This document shows, one piece after another, positions 55,124 through 64,000 of a stretch of 64,000 nucleotides of DNA (position 1 is the stretch's first letter; each line of letters begins with the position of its first letter). The DNA comes from Rhizobium sp. R635 (GTDB taxonomy: Bacteria; Pseudomonadota; Alphaproteobacteria; Rhizobiales; Rhizobiaceae), in NCBI RefSeq assembly GCF_002211285.1, contig NZ_LOKX01000012.1, forward strand, positions 310,001 to 374,000. The letters run 5' to 3'. The notes under the pieces were generated by a model. The model saw only the letters and a list, made by a program, of their open reading frames with translations. It was not told the DNA's origin and did no database searches. Position numbers and translations under genes: made by a program.

Positions 55124-55908
55124 GACGCGACGACGCCTGCGCGGCGAGCAGTGATGATCCAGGCGCTGGAGTCGAACAACACGCCCTCCGGCGTCATATG
55201 CGCCTCCAGCAAATCGCGCAGACGCTGCAGCGGTTTGCCGGGCGGTTCATCGGTGCGCGCGAGCGCGTCCTTCACAAGATAAAGGCCGGCGAGCGCCTCG
55301 GACGCCGCATCGACGTCTGGTCCATAGAAGACCGGCTCTCGCACGTCGGCAAAGTCGATCGACGTAAAACCTGCGACGCTCAAAAGGTCCTTCGCAGTGG
55401 ATGGATCGCCAAGCGAAAACGGATTGGGACCATCTGCCGAAACCGCAGTTCCGGGCGCCAGGGCCTGCCGGATGGCGCCGGACCACTCGTTATGCTCCCG
55501 GCTTTGCCATACCATCCACACAAGGCGCGCGCCCGGACGCATCGCCCTGCCGATATTGGCAAAGGCGGCCGCCGGATCGGCAAAAAACATCACGCCGAAC
55601 CGGCTGATGCAGAGATCGAAGCCGGCAGCTGAAAAGGGATTGAATTGCGCGTCTGCCTGCTCGAACACCACGTTTCGCAAACCTTCCGCAGCACTCCGTC
55701 GCCTTGCGACTTCGAGCATCTCAGCTGATGTATCCACCCCGACCGCTTCTCCTTGCGTCGCGGCACGGGCGGCCTCGCGCGTCGTCTGTCCCGCGCCGCA
55801 GCCGATATCGAGCACTCGGTCATCGGGGCCAACGCCGGCAGCAATTTGGAGATGCCGATTGTGTCTCGCCAATTCCGCGTCATAAAAGTCGGCACGATCT
55901 AACGCCAT
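55117..55908 (-). CDS. class I SAM-dependent methyltransferase
   Basis: A 263-aa soluble methyltransferase with motif I VLDIGCGAGQT, the acidic GVDTSAEML, and FDLCISRFGVMFF. The best resemblance is to UbiE-type small-molecule enzymes, but the substrate is unknown. ATG 55908 is preferred to a TTG ten codons earlier. The 3' ends of this gene and codA overlap by 7 nt. Confidence 0.88.
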   Translation of the reverse strand: MALDRADFYDAELARHNRHLQIAAGVGPDDRVLDIGCGAGQTTREAARAATQGEAVGVDTSAEMLEVARRRSAAEGLRNVVFEQADAQFNPFSAAGFDLCISRFGVMFFADPAAAFANIGRAMRPGARLVWMVWQSREHNEWSGAIRQALAPGTAVSADGPNPFSLGDPSTAKDLLSVAGFTSIDFADVREPVFYGPDVDAASEALAGLYLVKDALARTDEPPGKPLQRLRDLLEAHMTPEGVLFDSSAWIITARRAGVVASQ

Positions 55909-56055
55909 GACACTCGCTCTGCTTTGTTCGAGGATCAATTCTCAGTCTGATGCGTGGAGGGGTCTCGCATGCCAAGTCTCTCAAAACAGATTGCATATTA
56001 GGATCAGTTGTGCAAGATGAATACTAGTTGCAAACTGCAATCGGAAAGATGGGGC

Positions 56056-56922
56056 ATGGAAATGACCGGGTCAACTCTCGTCGCAGAAAAGATCGTCGCA
56101 TTCGAATATACGCAACTGCACACCCAGGCCTTCGGCGATCCGGCCCACCCGCCCGTGTTGTTGATCATGGGAGTGATGTCTTCGATGCTGTGGTGGCCGG
56201 AAAGGTTCTGTGAGGAACTCGCCGCCCAAGGGCGCTACGTCATCCGCTACGACCAGCGCGACACCGGCCTTTCCACGTGTTACCCGCCGGGCGAGCCGGG
56301 CTATTCGTTTAGCGATCTCGCCGACGATGCCATCGCCGTTCTCGACGGCTATGGAATTGAAGCCGCGCATCTGGTGGGCATGTCGATGGGCGGCTTCCTG
56401 GCGCAAGAGGCCGCATTGCGCCATCCTCGGCGGGTGCGAACACTCACCGCGATCAGTTCGTCGCCGCTTGGAGTCGACGGCCTGCCTTCTTCGACCAAAG
56501 CTTACAAGGAACATTCCGCCGCTGCCGAAAGTCTCGACTGGTCAGATCTTGAAGCCATTGCCGATTTCCTGCGCCGCGATTCAGCCATGCTGGCCGGCAC
56601 CAGGCATCCGCACGATGCCGAGGCGGCGGATGCCCTCATCGCACGCGACATGGGCCGGGCCGCGTCCTTTGTCAGTGCGACCAATCATTTCATGCTGTTG
56701 AGCGAGGATAGCGCCGCCACGTTGCATGCGTCGCGCATCGACGTGCCGGTTCTCGTAATCCACGGCACATCAGACCCGCTATTCCCGATCGAGCACGGAG
56801 AAGCCTTCACCCGTGTCACGCCGACCGCCCAGTTGCACCGGATTGTTGGCGGCGGGCACGAAATTCACGATCGGGACATCGACGAAATGGTGCGTGTCAT
56901 CGCCGATCGCACGGGGTTCTGA
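56056..56922 (+). CDS. alpha/beta hydrolase
   Basis: A 288-aa hydrolase with nucleophile Ser in GMSMGG, acid in HGTSDPLFP, and His in GGGHEIHD, plus the QRDTGLS turn. It is of the broad family that holds esterases, lactonases and haloperoxidase-like enzymes. ATG 56056 follows AAAGATGGGG; upstream starts lack a site. It is a single gene. Confidence 0.88.
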   Translation: MEMTGSTLVAEKIVAFEYTQLHTQAFGDPAHPPVLLIMGVMSSMLWWPERFCEELAAQGRYVIRYDQRDTGLSTCYPPGEPGYSFSDLADDAIAVLDGYGIEAAHLVGMSMGGFLAQEAALRHPRRVRTLTAISSSPLGVDGLPSSTKAYKEHSAAAESLDWSDLEAIADFLRRDSAMLAGTRHPHDAEAADALIARDMGRAASFVSATNHFMLLSEDSAATLHASRIDVPVLVIHGTSDPLFPIEHGEAFTRVTPTAQLHRIVGGGHEIHDRDIDEMVRVIADRTGF

Positions 56923-56947
56923 CCCACCTGCCGAGCAGCGTACGCGC

Positions 56948-56979
56948 CATGCATGCCGGCGCTGTTTCCGGCATGCATG
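56948..56979. terminator. long hairpin between convergent genes
   Basis: CATGCATGCCGG-(8 nt)-CCGGCATGCATG, a perfect 12-bp stem. It lies between the convergent hydrolase and msrA genes. There is no T-run, so it is either a weak two-way terminator or an mRNA-end stabiliser. Confidence 0.55.
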
Positions 56980-56991
56980 CACGAATTGCGG

Positions 56992-57501
56992 TCAGGCGAT
57001 CTTCTGGCGGGCTGGCAGTTTCCAGCCGGGCCGGACGAAGTGGCAGGTATAGCCGTTCGGAATCCGCTCCAGATAATCCTGGTGCTCGGGCTCTGCCTCC
57101 CAGAAATCGCTCACCGGCACGACTTCGGTGACGACCTTGCCGGGCCACAGGCCCGATGCATCGACATCGGCGATCGTATCGCGGGCGACGCGCTCCTGCT
57201 CGGGGCCGGTGTAGAAGATCGCCGAACGATAGCTCGTGCCGACGTCGTTGCCCTGGCGGTTGCGCGTGCTCGGGTCGTGGATCTGGAAGAAGAATTCGAG
57301 GACTTCCCGGTAGCTGATCCTTGAGGGATCGAAGATGATCTCGATCGCCTCTGCATGAGTTCCGTGGTTACGGTAGGTCGCGTTTGGCACATCGCCGCCG
57401 GTATAGCCGACGCGGGTCGAAATCACGCCATTATATCGGCGGATGAGGTCCTGCATGCCCCAGAAGCAGCCGCCGGCGAGCACTGCACGTTCTTCGGTCA
57501 T
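56992..57501 (-). CDS. msrA: peptide-methionine (S)-S-oxide reductase
   Basis: A 169-aa repair enzyme that reduces methionine-S-sulfoxide in proteins. The active-site C12 is in [26 protein letters not shown] and the QYDPTQ-like middle follow. AAGGAGACATCC precedes the ATG. An open frame upstream of this start is not needed. No msrB is adjacent. Confidence 0.95.
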   Translation of the reverse strand: MTEERAVLAGGCFWGMQDLIRRYNGVISTRVGYTGGDVPNATYRNHGTHAEAIEIIFDPSRISYREVLEFFFQIHDPSTRNRQGNDVGTSYRSAIFYTGPEQERVARDTIADVDASGLWPGKVVTEVVPVSDFWEAEPEHQDYLERIPNGYTCHFVRPGWKLPARQKIA

Positions 57502-57580
57502 TGGATGTCTCCTTGTTTGCCAGGAGATAGTGTCTCCCGCCGCCGATTTCCATATGGTGGAGTCCGGCAACTGTGCCGGT

Positions 57581-58414
57581 TCACGCGTTGACGAGGAAGC
57601 CTTCCTTGAGCCAGGGATGCAGCGCCTTGCTGGCCGCAAGGATATCGCCGCGCCCGTCGACTGCCGCGCCGGAAAAACGGGTGACGATGCCGCCCGCCTC
57701 TTCGACCATCAGCGCCGAGGCGCCGAAATCATGGATCGAGAGCCCGTCCTCGAAGAAGCCGTCCAGCCGACCGCAGGCGACATAGGCGATCGACAGCGCC
57801 GCAGAGCCCAGGCGGCGCACGCCTGCCGTATTGGCCATCAGGCGTTTGATGGCGTCGAAATAGGTTTCTTCCGAAACCGCCTTGACCTGGCCGGGGATCG
57901 GCAGCCCGGCGCCGATCAGCACGTTCTCGATGTCGGCGACATCGGCGCAGCGGATGCGCTCACCATTGAGATAAGCGCCGCCGCCGATCTCGGCGCTGAA
58001 GAGCTCATCCAGCATGGCGTCATAAACGACGCCGGCCACCAGCCTGCCGCCTTCGGCAATCGAGATCGTCATGCCGAAATGCGGCATGCCCCAGGCGTAG
58101 TTGGTGGTGCCGTCGATCGGGTCGATGTAGATGATCGGCGTCTCCGGCCCGGCGGCGCGGTTGCCGACCGCTTCCTCGCCCTGGATGGCATAATCCGGAA
58201 AGGCCTTCAGCATTTCATCGACGATGATACGTTCGACCGCGACGTCGATCTCGGTCTGGTAGTCGCGCGGCGCCTTGGCGAGCATTTCCCCGGATGTCCG
58301 CCGCCGGAGAGAAGCCCGGGCCGTCTCGCCCGCCTTCAACACCGTTTCGGCAAGCACGATGAGGCGGGATGACGCGTTCGGGGAAAGGCGCGCTGATATC
58401 GGGGAGGATGTCAT
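57581..58414 (-). CDS. inositol-monophosphatase family protein
   Basis: A 277-aa Mg-dependent phosphatase of the SuhB/HisN class. Metal ligands are E80/E81 (IQGEE), D98 and D101 in DPIDGTTN; the third motif reads IHDFGAS rather than WDxAA. Substrate may be inositol phosphate, histidinol phosphate or another sugar phosphate. It lies 109 nt downstream of the sugar ABC ATPase gene on the same strand and may be its last gene. Confidence 0.88.
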   Translation of the reverse strand: MTSSPISARLSPNASSRLIVLAETVLKAGETARASLRRRTSGEMLAKAPRDYQTEIDVAVERIIVDEMLKAFPDYAIQGEEAVGNRAAGPETPIIYIDPIDGTTNYAWGMPHFGMTISIAEGGRLVAGVVYDAMLDELFSAEIGGGAYLNGERIRCADVADIENVLIGAGLPIPGQVKAVSEETYFDAIKRLMANTAGVRRLGSAALSIAYVACGRLDGFFEDGLSIHDFGASALMVEEAGGIVTRFSGAAVDGRGDILAASKALHPWLKEGFLVNA

Positions 58415-58523
58415 GTGGAAAATCCGGATGCTGCAGATATGACGAAGTGAATCGTGCGGAGCCACTCCCTTCGCAGAGACCGGTGATGGTTTTATGAAGC
58501 TCCCCGCCCTCGAATGACGGGTG

Positions 58524-59590
<1,067 letters not shown>

Positions 59591-59594
<4 letters not shown>

Positions 59595-60418
59595 TTGAGG
59601 GCTCCAGAGGTGAGGCCGGATACGATGCGGCGCTGCAAGAGAACGAAGATGGCAAGGATCGGCGTCACATACATCGTGGCGTAGGCCATGATGTTGTTCC
59701 ACTCGTTGGTGTTCGGCCCCATGAAGGAGTTGAGACCGACGCTTGCCGGCTGAAGCTCGGCCGCCTGGATCATCGACTTCGAATAGACGAATTCGCCGAA
59801 GGCCTGCATGAAGATCAGGATGGCGCTGACGAGGATGCCGTTGCGGGCAAGCGGCAGCACGATGTTGAAGAAGGCGCCGACACGCGAATTGCCGTCGACG
59901 AGGGCCGCCTCCTCCAGCTCCTGCGGAACGCTCATGAAGGTGGCCCGCACCAGGACGACGAAGAAGGGCATGCTCTTGGCGGCAATTGCGATGATCACGG
60001 CAAGGCGCGGATAGGAAAGCAGGCCGATCTGCGAGAAGCCTACGAAGATCGGCGTGATCATCAGCGATGCCGGCAGAACCTGTAGCATCAGGATCAGGAA
60101 CAGGCCAATATCCACCCAGACGTTGCGGTATCTCGCGAGCACATAGGCGCAGCCGACGCCGAGAACGGTGATGAGCGCCATGGCGCCGAGCGCGATGAGC
60201 AGCGAGTTCCAGAGATAGCGGCCCATGTCACGGCTTTCCCAGACATAGGCGTAAGTGCCCCATTGCGGCGCTGAAGGCCAGAAGCTTGGCGGTGTCGCGA
60301 ACATCTCCGAGCCGCTCTTCAGCGCGGTGATGTACATCCAGTAAAGCGGGAAGAGATAGATCGCCGCCATGACGATCGATATTGCCAGCATCAGGCGGTC
60401 GCGGTTCATCGATCTCAT
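59591..60418 (-). CDS. sugar-type ABC permease, MalG-like
   Basis: A 275-aa permease with six helices and the EAA loop EEAALVDGNSRVGAF. Start ATG 60418 overlaps the stop of the MalF-like gene. It ends in LQRRIVSGLTSGALK, as its family does. Confidence 0.94.
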
Positions 60419-61317
60419 CCGCGCACCTCATGGCGTGTGGAGCGGACATAGACGACGGATGCGAACATGACGAAGACGATCATGATGACGGAGATGGTTG
60501 CGCCCTTGGCGAAGTCGTATTGGCGGAAGGAAAGATCCCACGCCCAATATTGTGTGACATTAGACGAATTGTTCGGTCCGCCCGAGGTGATCGCGGCGAA
60601 GAGATCGAATTGCTGCAGGGTGAAGATCAGGCCGAGCGCGATGATGGCGCCGATCGTCGAGCGCATCATCGGCAGCGTGATCGTCCAAAAGCGCTGCCAG
60701 ACATTGGCGCCGTCGAGTTCGGCCGCTTCGTAGAGATCGGCGGGGATGCCGGCGAGCCCGACGGAAAGCAGGATCATGTTGAACGAGGTGCCGAGCCAGA
60801 TATTGGCGATGATCACGGCATAAAGCGAATAATGCGGGTCCGAGCGCCAGAAGATATTGCCTGAAATGATGCCGCTTTCCCTCAGGATGAAATTCAGCAC
60901 GCCGAAATCGCCCGAGAGAATCCAGTTCCATATGGCGCCGACCACGAGGCCGGGCATCACCCAGGAGACGAGAAACAGACCGCGCATCCACGAGGCGCCG
61001 GGAAAATTGACCCAGAAGAACAGCGCCAGTCCGAAGCCGATCAGGAACTGGCCGGCGATCGAGCCGGTGACGAAGATAAGGGTGTTGTAGAGGATCGGCA
61101 GCGTTTCCGGCTGCGCGAAGAGGTCGGTGTAATTCTTGAAGCCGACGAAGGGGCGCGAGAAGGTGCCGAGGCTGAACATGTCGACCTCCTGGAAGCTCAT
61201 CACGACATTGTAGATGAGCGGCAGTCCCGCCATCAGGAACAGAAAGCCAAGCGGGAAAGCGACCAGCACGATATCGAAGCCGCGGCCGTCCCTGATGCTC
61301 GTCAGTATCCTCTTCAT
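60415..61317 (-). CDS. sugar-type ABC permease, MalF-like
   Basis: A 300-aa permease with six helices and EAA loop YEAAELDGANVWQRF. ATG 61317 follows GGAGGACCC. It is separated from its binding-protein gene by 326 nt that hold a repeat, an unusually long gap for this kind of operon. Confidence 0.93.
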   Translation of the reverse strand: MKRILTSIRDGRGFDIVLVAFPLGFLFLMAGLPLIYNVVMSFQEVDMFSLGTFSRPFVGFKNYTDLFAQPETLPILYNTLIFVTGSIAGQFLIGFGLALFFWVNFPGASWMRGLFLVSWVMPGLVVGAIWNWILSGDFGVLNFILRESGIISGNIFWRSDPHYSLYAVIIANIWLGTSFNMILLSVGLAGIPADLYEAAELDGANVWQRFWTITLPMMRSTIGAIIALGLIFTLQQFDLFAAITSGGPNNSSNVTQYWAWDLSFRQYDFAKGATISVIMIVFVMFASVVYVRSTRHEVRG

Positions 61318-61417
61318 GGGTCCTCCGATATCCCGAACGGGGCCGCCTGACGCGTGATGCGGGACGGCCCCTGCCGGGAGGAAATGGTTTGATGGCTGGT
61401 GCGCCATCGGTGGGTGA

Positions 61418-61625
61418 GTCGTTGCCCCCAGCGGGGAGAAGGTGGCCCGCAGGGTCGGATGAGGGGCGCCGAGTTCAGTGTTGGCTGTTCTTCACTTGCG
61501 CTCAGAACGTTCGTCGCTTCGCTCCTCGCCTCCCCATCTGCCCTTCGGGCATCCGTACCTGGATCGAGCCGCGTGTCTCGCCCCGTCCTTCGGACCCCCG
61601 CTGGGGAGAAGAGGAGAGCAAGCGG
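61418..61625. repeat. Rhizobium mosaic-type (RIME-like) intergenic element
   Basis: It has GTTGCCCCCAGCGGGGAGAA at one end and CCCCCGCTGGGGAGAAG at the other, each a short hairpin followed by GGGGAGAAG, plus GTCC-TTC-GGAC. The wording CAGCGGGGAGAAGG with GGATGAGGGG recalls the RIME-type elements of rhizobia; this is from memory. It fills the gap 61318-61643 between binding protein and permease. Confidence 0.65.
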
Positions 61626-61643
61626 CTCATTCACAGCCAGTAA

Positions 61644-62876
61644 TCAGCCAAGTACAGCCTTGATTTTATCCGCGGCCTGATCAAGCGCGTCCTTCGGGCT
61701 CATCTGGCCGGTCAGCGCCGCCTGGATGGCGTCCTGGATCGCCTTGGAGATCTTCGGCCATTGCGGATGGGGGCCGCGCGGCTTGGCGTATTTCAGCTGT
61801 TCGAGGAAGACCTTGAGGGCGGCGTCCTTCAGCGGCTGGCCACTTTCGGGGATTGAGATGTCGGAACGGGCCGGAAGCTGGCCGAAGTTCTTGAACATCT
61901 TGTCGTCCTGCGAGGCGAAATATTCGAGCGCCTTGAAGGCTTCGGCCGGATGTTTGCTGGTGGCGAAGATCGCCCAGTTGAAATCGCCCATGGCCGAGGA
62001 GCGCTCAGCCCCTTCCTTGGGAACCGGAAGCAGGGTAACGCCCCAGTCGAATTTCGCTTCCTGCACCATGCGGTCGAGTTCCCACGGGCCGGAGATCGCC
62101 ATGGCGGCATTGCCGGAGTTGAAGGTGCCGGTCGAATCCCACTGGCCGCGCGTCAGACTATCGGGAGAAGCGAGCTTCTCGTCGATGATCGTCTTCCAGA
62201 TTTCGAGTGCCTTCACCGCGCCATCGGCATTGATGTGCTCGTAGCTGCCGCCGCCCATCTGGGCCCAGGGAAGGAACTGGAAGGTGCCCTCCTCGTTGGC
62301 CTTGGCCGAGAAGGCGAGACCGTAGACGTTCTTGGCAGGGTCGGTCAGCTTGCGCGCATCCTCGACCAGCTCGTCCCAGGTCTGCGGCGGCTTGTTCGGA
62401 TCGAGACCCTTCGCCTTGAACATGTCCTTGTTGTAGTAGAGCGCGATGGTGTTGGTCGCCTTCGGCACGCCGTAATATTTGCCGTCCCACTCGACCGATT
62501 TCAGCGGACCGGGGAAATAATTATCCGGCTTGATGACGGTCGACTTGGCGATCATGTCGGTGAGATCGAGGAAGGCGCCGCGCGACGAAAAGAGCGCATG
62601 CTCCGGATTGTCGACGGCGATGATGTCGGGCGCCTGGCCGGTGGCATAGGCGCGCATCGCCTCGGTGACGACGTCGTCGAACTGGATCAGCCGGTATTCG
62701 ATCTTGATGCCGTTGTTCTGGGCATTGAATTCCTTGACGAGGTTCGGCGCCGGCTGGGTGTCCTTGTCGAGCGACCAGAGCGTCAGCGTGACGTCTTCGG
62801 CCTTGGCCGAAAGACCGAAGAGCGAGACGCCTGCCAGCGCCAGAGCGCCGAGAATTGCGTATTTGCGGATAGCCAT
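61644..62876 (-). CDS. sugar-type ABC binding protein (family 1)
   Basis: A 410-aa periplasmic binding protein with a Sec signal ending about AKA-EDV. Motifs: [65 protein letters not shown] precedes the ATG. It precedes the permeases across a repeat-filled gap. Ligand unknown. Confidence 0.94.
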   Translation of the reverse strand: MAIRKYAILGALALAGVSLFGLSAKAEDVTLTLWSLDKDTQPAPNLVKEFNAQNNGIKIEYRLIQFDDVVTEAMRAYATGQAPDIIAVDNPEHALFSSRGAFLDLTDMIAKSTVIKPDNYFPGPLKSVEWDGKYYGVPKATNTIALYYNKDMFKAKGLDPNKPPQTWDELVEDARKLTDPAKNVYGLAFSAKANEEGTFQFLPWAQMGGGSYEHINADGAVKALEIWKTIIDEKLASPDSLTRGQWDSTGTFNSGNAAMAISGPWELDRMVQEAKFDWGVTLLPVPKEGAERSSAMGDFNWAIFATSKHPAEAFKALEYFASQDDKMFKNFGQLPARSDISIPESGQPLKDAALKVFLEQLKYAKPRGPHPQWPKISKAIQDAIQAALTGQMSPKDALDQAADKIKAVLG

Positions 62877-62937
62877 GGTTCTCCTCCTTTGTGGTTATCC
62901 CCGTTTCCGGCAATCCTCCTTGCCGGAAACGATATCA

Positions 62938-63840
62938 TCAGGCCGGATCGACGACGAATTCGCCGCCCCGGGCATGCTTGAGATGGTTCAGTGCGTAGAC
63001 CTGACCAGTCATTTCGAGTTCGTCGCGATAGACCGGGTCGTGCCAGCCTTCGATGTCGATCGAGCCCGACCAGCCGGCAAGGCGCAGCTCGGAAATGATG
63101 TCGGTCCAGTTGCTGTCGCCGAAGCCCGGCGTGCGCATGAAGACGAATTTCTCCTTGCCGAAGATGCCGTGTTCCTTGATGACCTCCCAGCGGATGGTCG
63201 CGTCCTTGCCGTGGACGTGGAAGATTTTGTGTGCCCATTTGCGGATCTGCGGCATGGGGTCGATCAGATAGACCATCTGATGGCAGGGTTCCCATTCGAG
63301 CCCGATATGGTCATCCGGCGTCTCGTTGAAGATCAGTTCCCAGGCGTCGGGATTATGGGCGATGTTCCAATCGCCGCTCGCCCAGTTGCCATCCATGGCG
63401 CAATTCTCGAAGGCGATCTTGATGCCCTTGTCGGCAGCGCGTTTGGCGAGCTCGCTCCAGATCTCTCTGTAGCGCGGCAGGCTGTCGGTCAGCGGCTTGC
63501 CGCGGACGCGGCCGGTGAAGCCGGCAACGCAGGTGGCGCCGAAATGATGAGCATTGTCGATGCAATCCTTCCAGCCCTGCAGCGTCTCGAGATCGATTGC
63601 GCTCTCTTCGAGCGGGTTGCCGAACATACCGAGCGTCGAAATGGTGATGTCGCGATCGCCGATCGCATCGAGGCAGCGCTTGCCGAGCTCGGCGAGGTTC
63701 TGCCCCTTGGTCGTCTGCCAGAAGAAAGGTTCGAAGCTTTCGAAGCCCAGGTCGGCGATCTGGCCGATACGCGCGGCGGCATCGCCCTTGTTGCCGCTGA
63801 CCATGGTGCCGATGCGAATGGATTTTGCAGGGTTGCTCAC
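62938..63840 (-). CDS. sugar phosphate isomerase/epimerase-type TIM barrel
   Basis: A 300-aa xylose-isomerase-like barrel. Likely metal ligands are in FENCAMDG, EWEPCHQ, FHVHGKDA and the IEGWHDP turn. GTG 63840 is the start, with AGGATGAAG before it. Between a Gfo/Idh/MocA gene and the binding-protein gene in one operon, it fits a catabolic isomerase for the imported sugar or cyclitol. Confidence 0.9.
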   Translation of the reverse strand: MSNPAKSIRIGTMVSGNKGDAAARIGQIADLGFESFEPFFWQTTKGQNLAELGKRCLDAIGDRDITISTLGMFGNPLEESAIDLETLQGWKDCIDNAHHFGATCVAGFTGRVRGKPLTDSLPRYREIWSELAKRAADKGIKIAFENCAMDGNWASGDWNIAHNPDAWELIFNETPDDHIGLEWEPCHQMVYLIDPMPQIRKWAHKIFHVHGKDATIRWEVIKEHGIFGKEKFVFMRTPGFGDSNWTDIISELRLAGWSGSIDIEGWHDPVYRDELEMTGQVYALNHLKHARGGEFVVDPA

Positions 63841-63851
63841 GTCACTTCATC

Positions 63852-64000
63852 CTATGCTGAAATTTCGATGCGTCGGCCGGTCCTGGCGCTTTCGATCGCG
63901 CCGAAGACCATGGCGAGGCTTCTGATATTGTCGGAATTGACGGTCTCGGGCTGCTTGCCGGTGCGGATCGCCGCGATGAAATCCGCGATGACGCTGGCAT
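63852..64000 (-). CDS. Gfo/Idh/MocA-family dehydrogenase, C-terminal part only
   Basis: Only the last 49 codons lie in the window. They translate as a C-terminal segment ending SLAMVFGAIESARTGRRIEI, a typical end for this family. It sits 11 nt upstream of the isomerase gene on the same strand and would be an operon partner. Confidence 0.75.
   Translation of the reverse strand, partial: ASVIADFIAAIRTGKQPETVNSDNIRSLAMVFGAIESARTGRRIEISA

Overview
The window looks like a chromosomal segment or large-replicon segment of a plant-associated alphaproteobacterium of the Rhizobium leguminosarum/etli type. The supporting signs are high GC content, dense ABC-transport operons with ATGA start/stop overlaps, GTG and TTG starts, and three intergenic elements of the kind scattered through Rhizobium genomes (15621-15726, 17833-17935, 61418-61625). 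It also holds an EcfG-type stress promoter, a FixK/FNR-type promoter, and a LuxR solo of the plant-responsive type. I see no tRNA, rRNA, CRISPR array, insertion sequence or phage gene.

Layout. 1-8577: an AfuABC/FbpABC-like importer (ATPase, fused double permease, two paralogous binding proteins) divergent from an OmpR-type two-component system; three tandem 9-bp repeats lie between them. 8868-15599: a six-gene operon with a GGDEF-EAL protein, a degenerate anti-sigma-type ATPase, a STAS-like domain fused to a methyltransferase, a Cache-HAMP-SpoIIE phosphatase, an intact anti-sigma-type kinase and a free STAS protein. It reads as a doubled partner-switching module tied to cyclic-di-GMP. 15621-20672: an AraC regulator, repeats, a 66-aa ORF, a quinone-oxidoreductase/LysR divergent pair and a small secreted protein behind an EcfG-type promoter.

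20702-28607: a plant-signal locus. A LuxR solo carries the M57/W61 substitutions (TraR numbering). It sits between two prolyl-iminopeptidase-like hydrolases, each preceded by the same box, CTATCAC-NNN-TTATAG. The second hydrolase leads a peptide ABC transporter operon that ends in a clear terminator. 28630-39159: a yghU-type glutathione transferase, a sugar-type ABC operon with a cupin and a MocA-type oxidoreductase, a GntR regulator, and divergently the two halves of a Tm-1-like protein, followed by a convergent 6-phosphogluconate-dehydrogenase-like gene.

39307-45954: a FixK/FNR-type promoter, then a universal stress protein, a cbpA/cbpM-like co-chaperone pair and napEFDABC for periplasmic nitrate reduction. 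45973-47519: a phospholipid gene pair (cdsA-like, plsC-like). 47827-55123: a nucleobase uptake operon (BMP-type binding protein, amidase, fused ATPase, two permeases, cytosine deaminase) behind a sigma-70-type promoter with a RutR-like operator. 55117-58414: a methyltransferase, an alpha/beta hydrolase, msrA and an inositol-monophosphatase-type gene. 58524-64000: a second sugar-type ABC operon with a sugar-phosphate-isomerase-type TIM barrel and the cut end of a Gfo/Idh/MocA dehydrogenase.

Taken together the genes describe a rhizosphere scavenger: uptake of phosphorylated or ferric solutes, peptides, nucleobases and sugars, nitrate respiration at low oxygen, and sensing of plant compounds. 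The two loci most worth study are the doubled partner-switching module and the LuxR-solo/pip/peptide-transporter locus.
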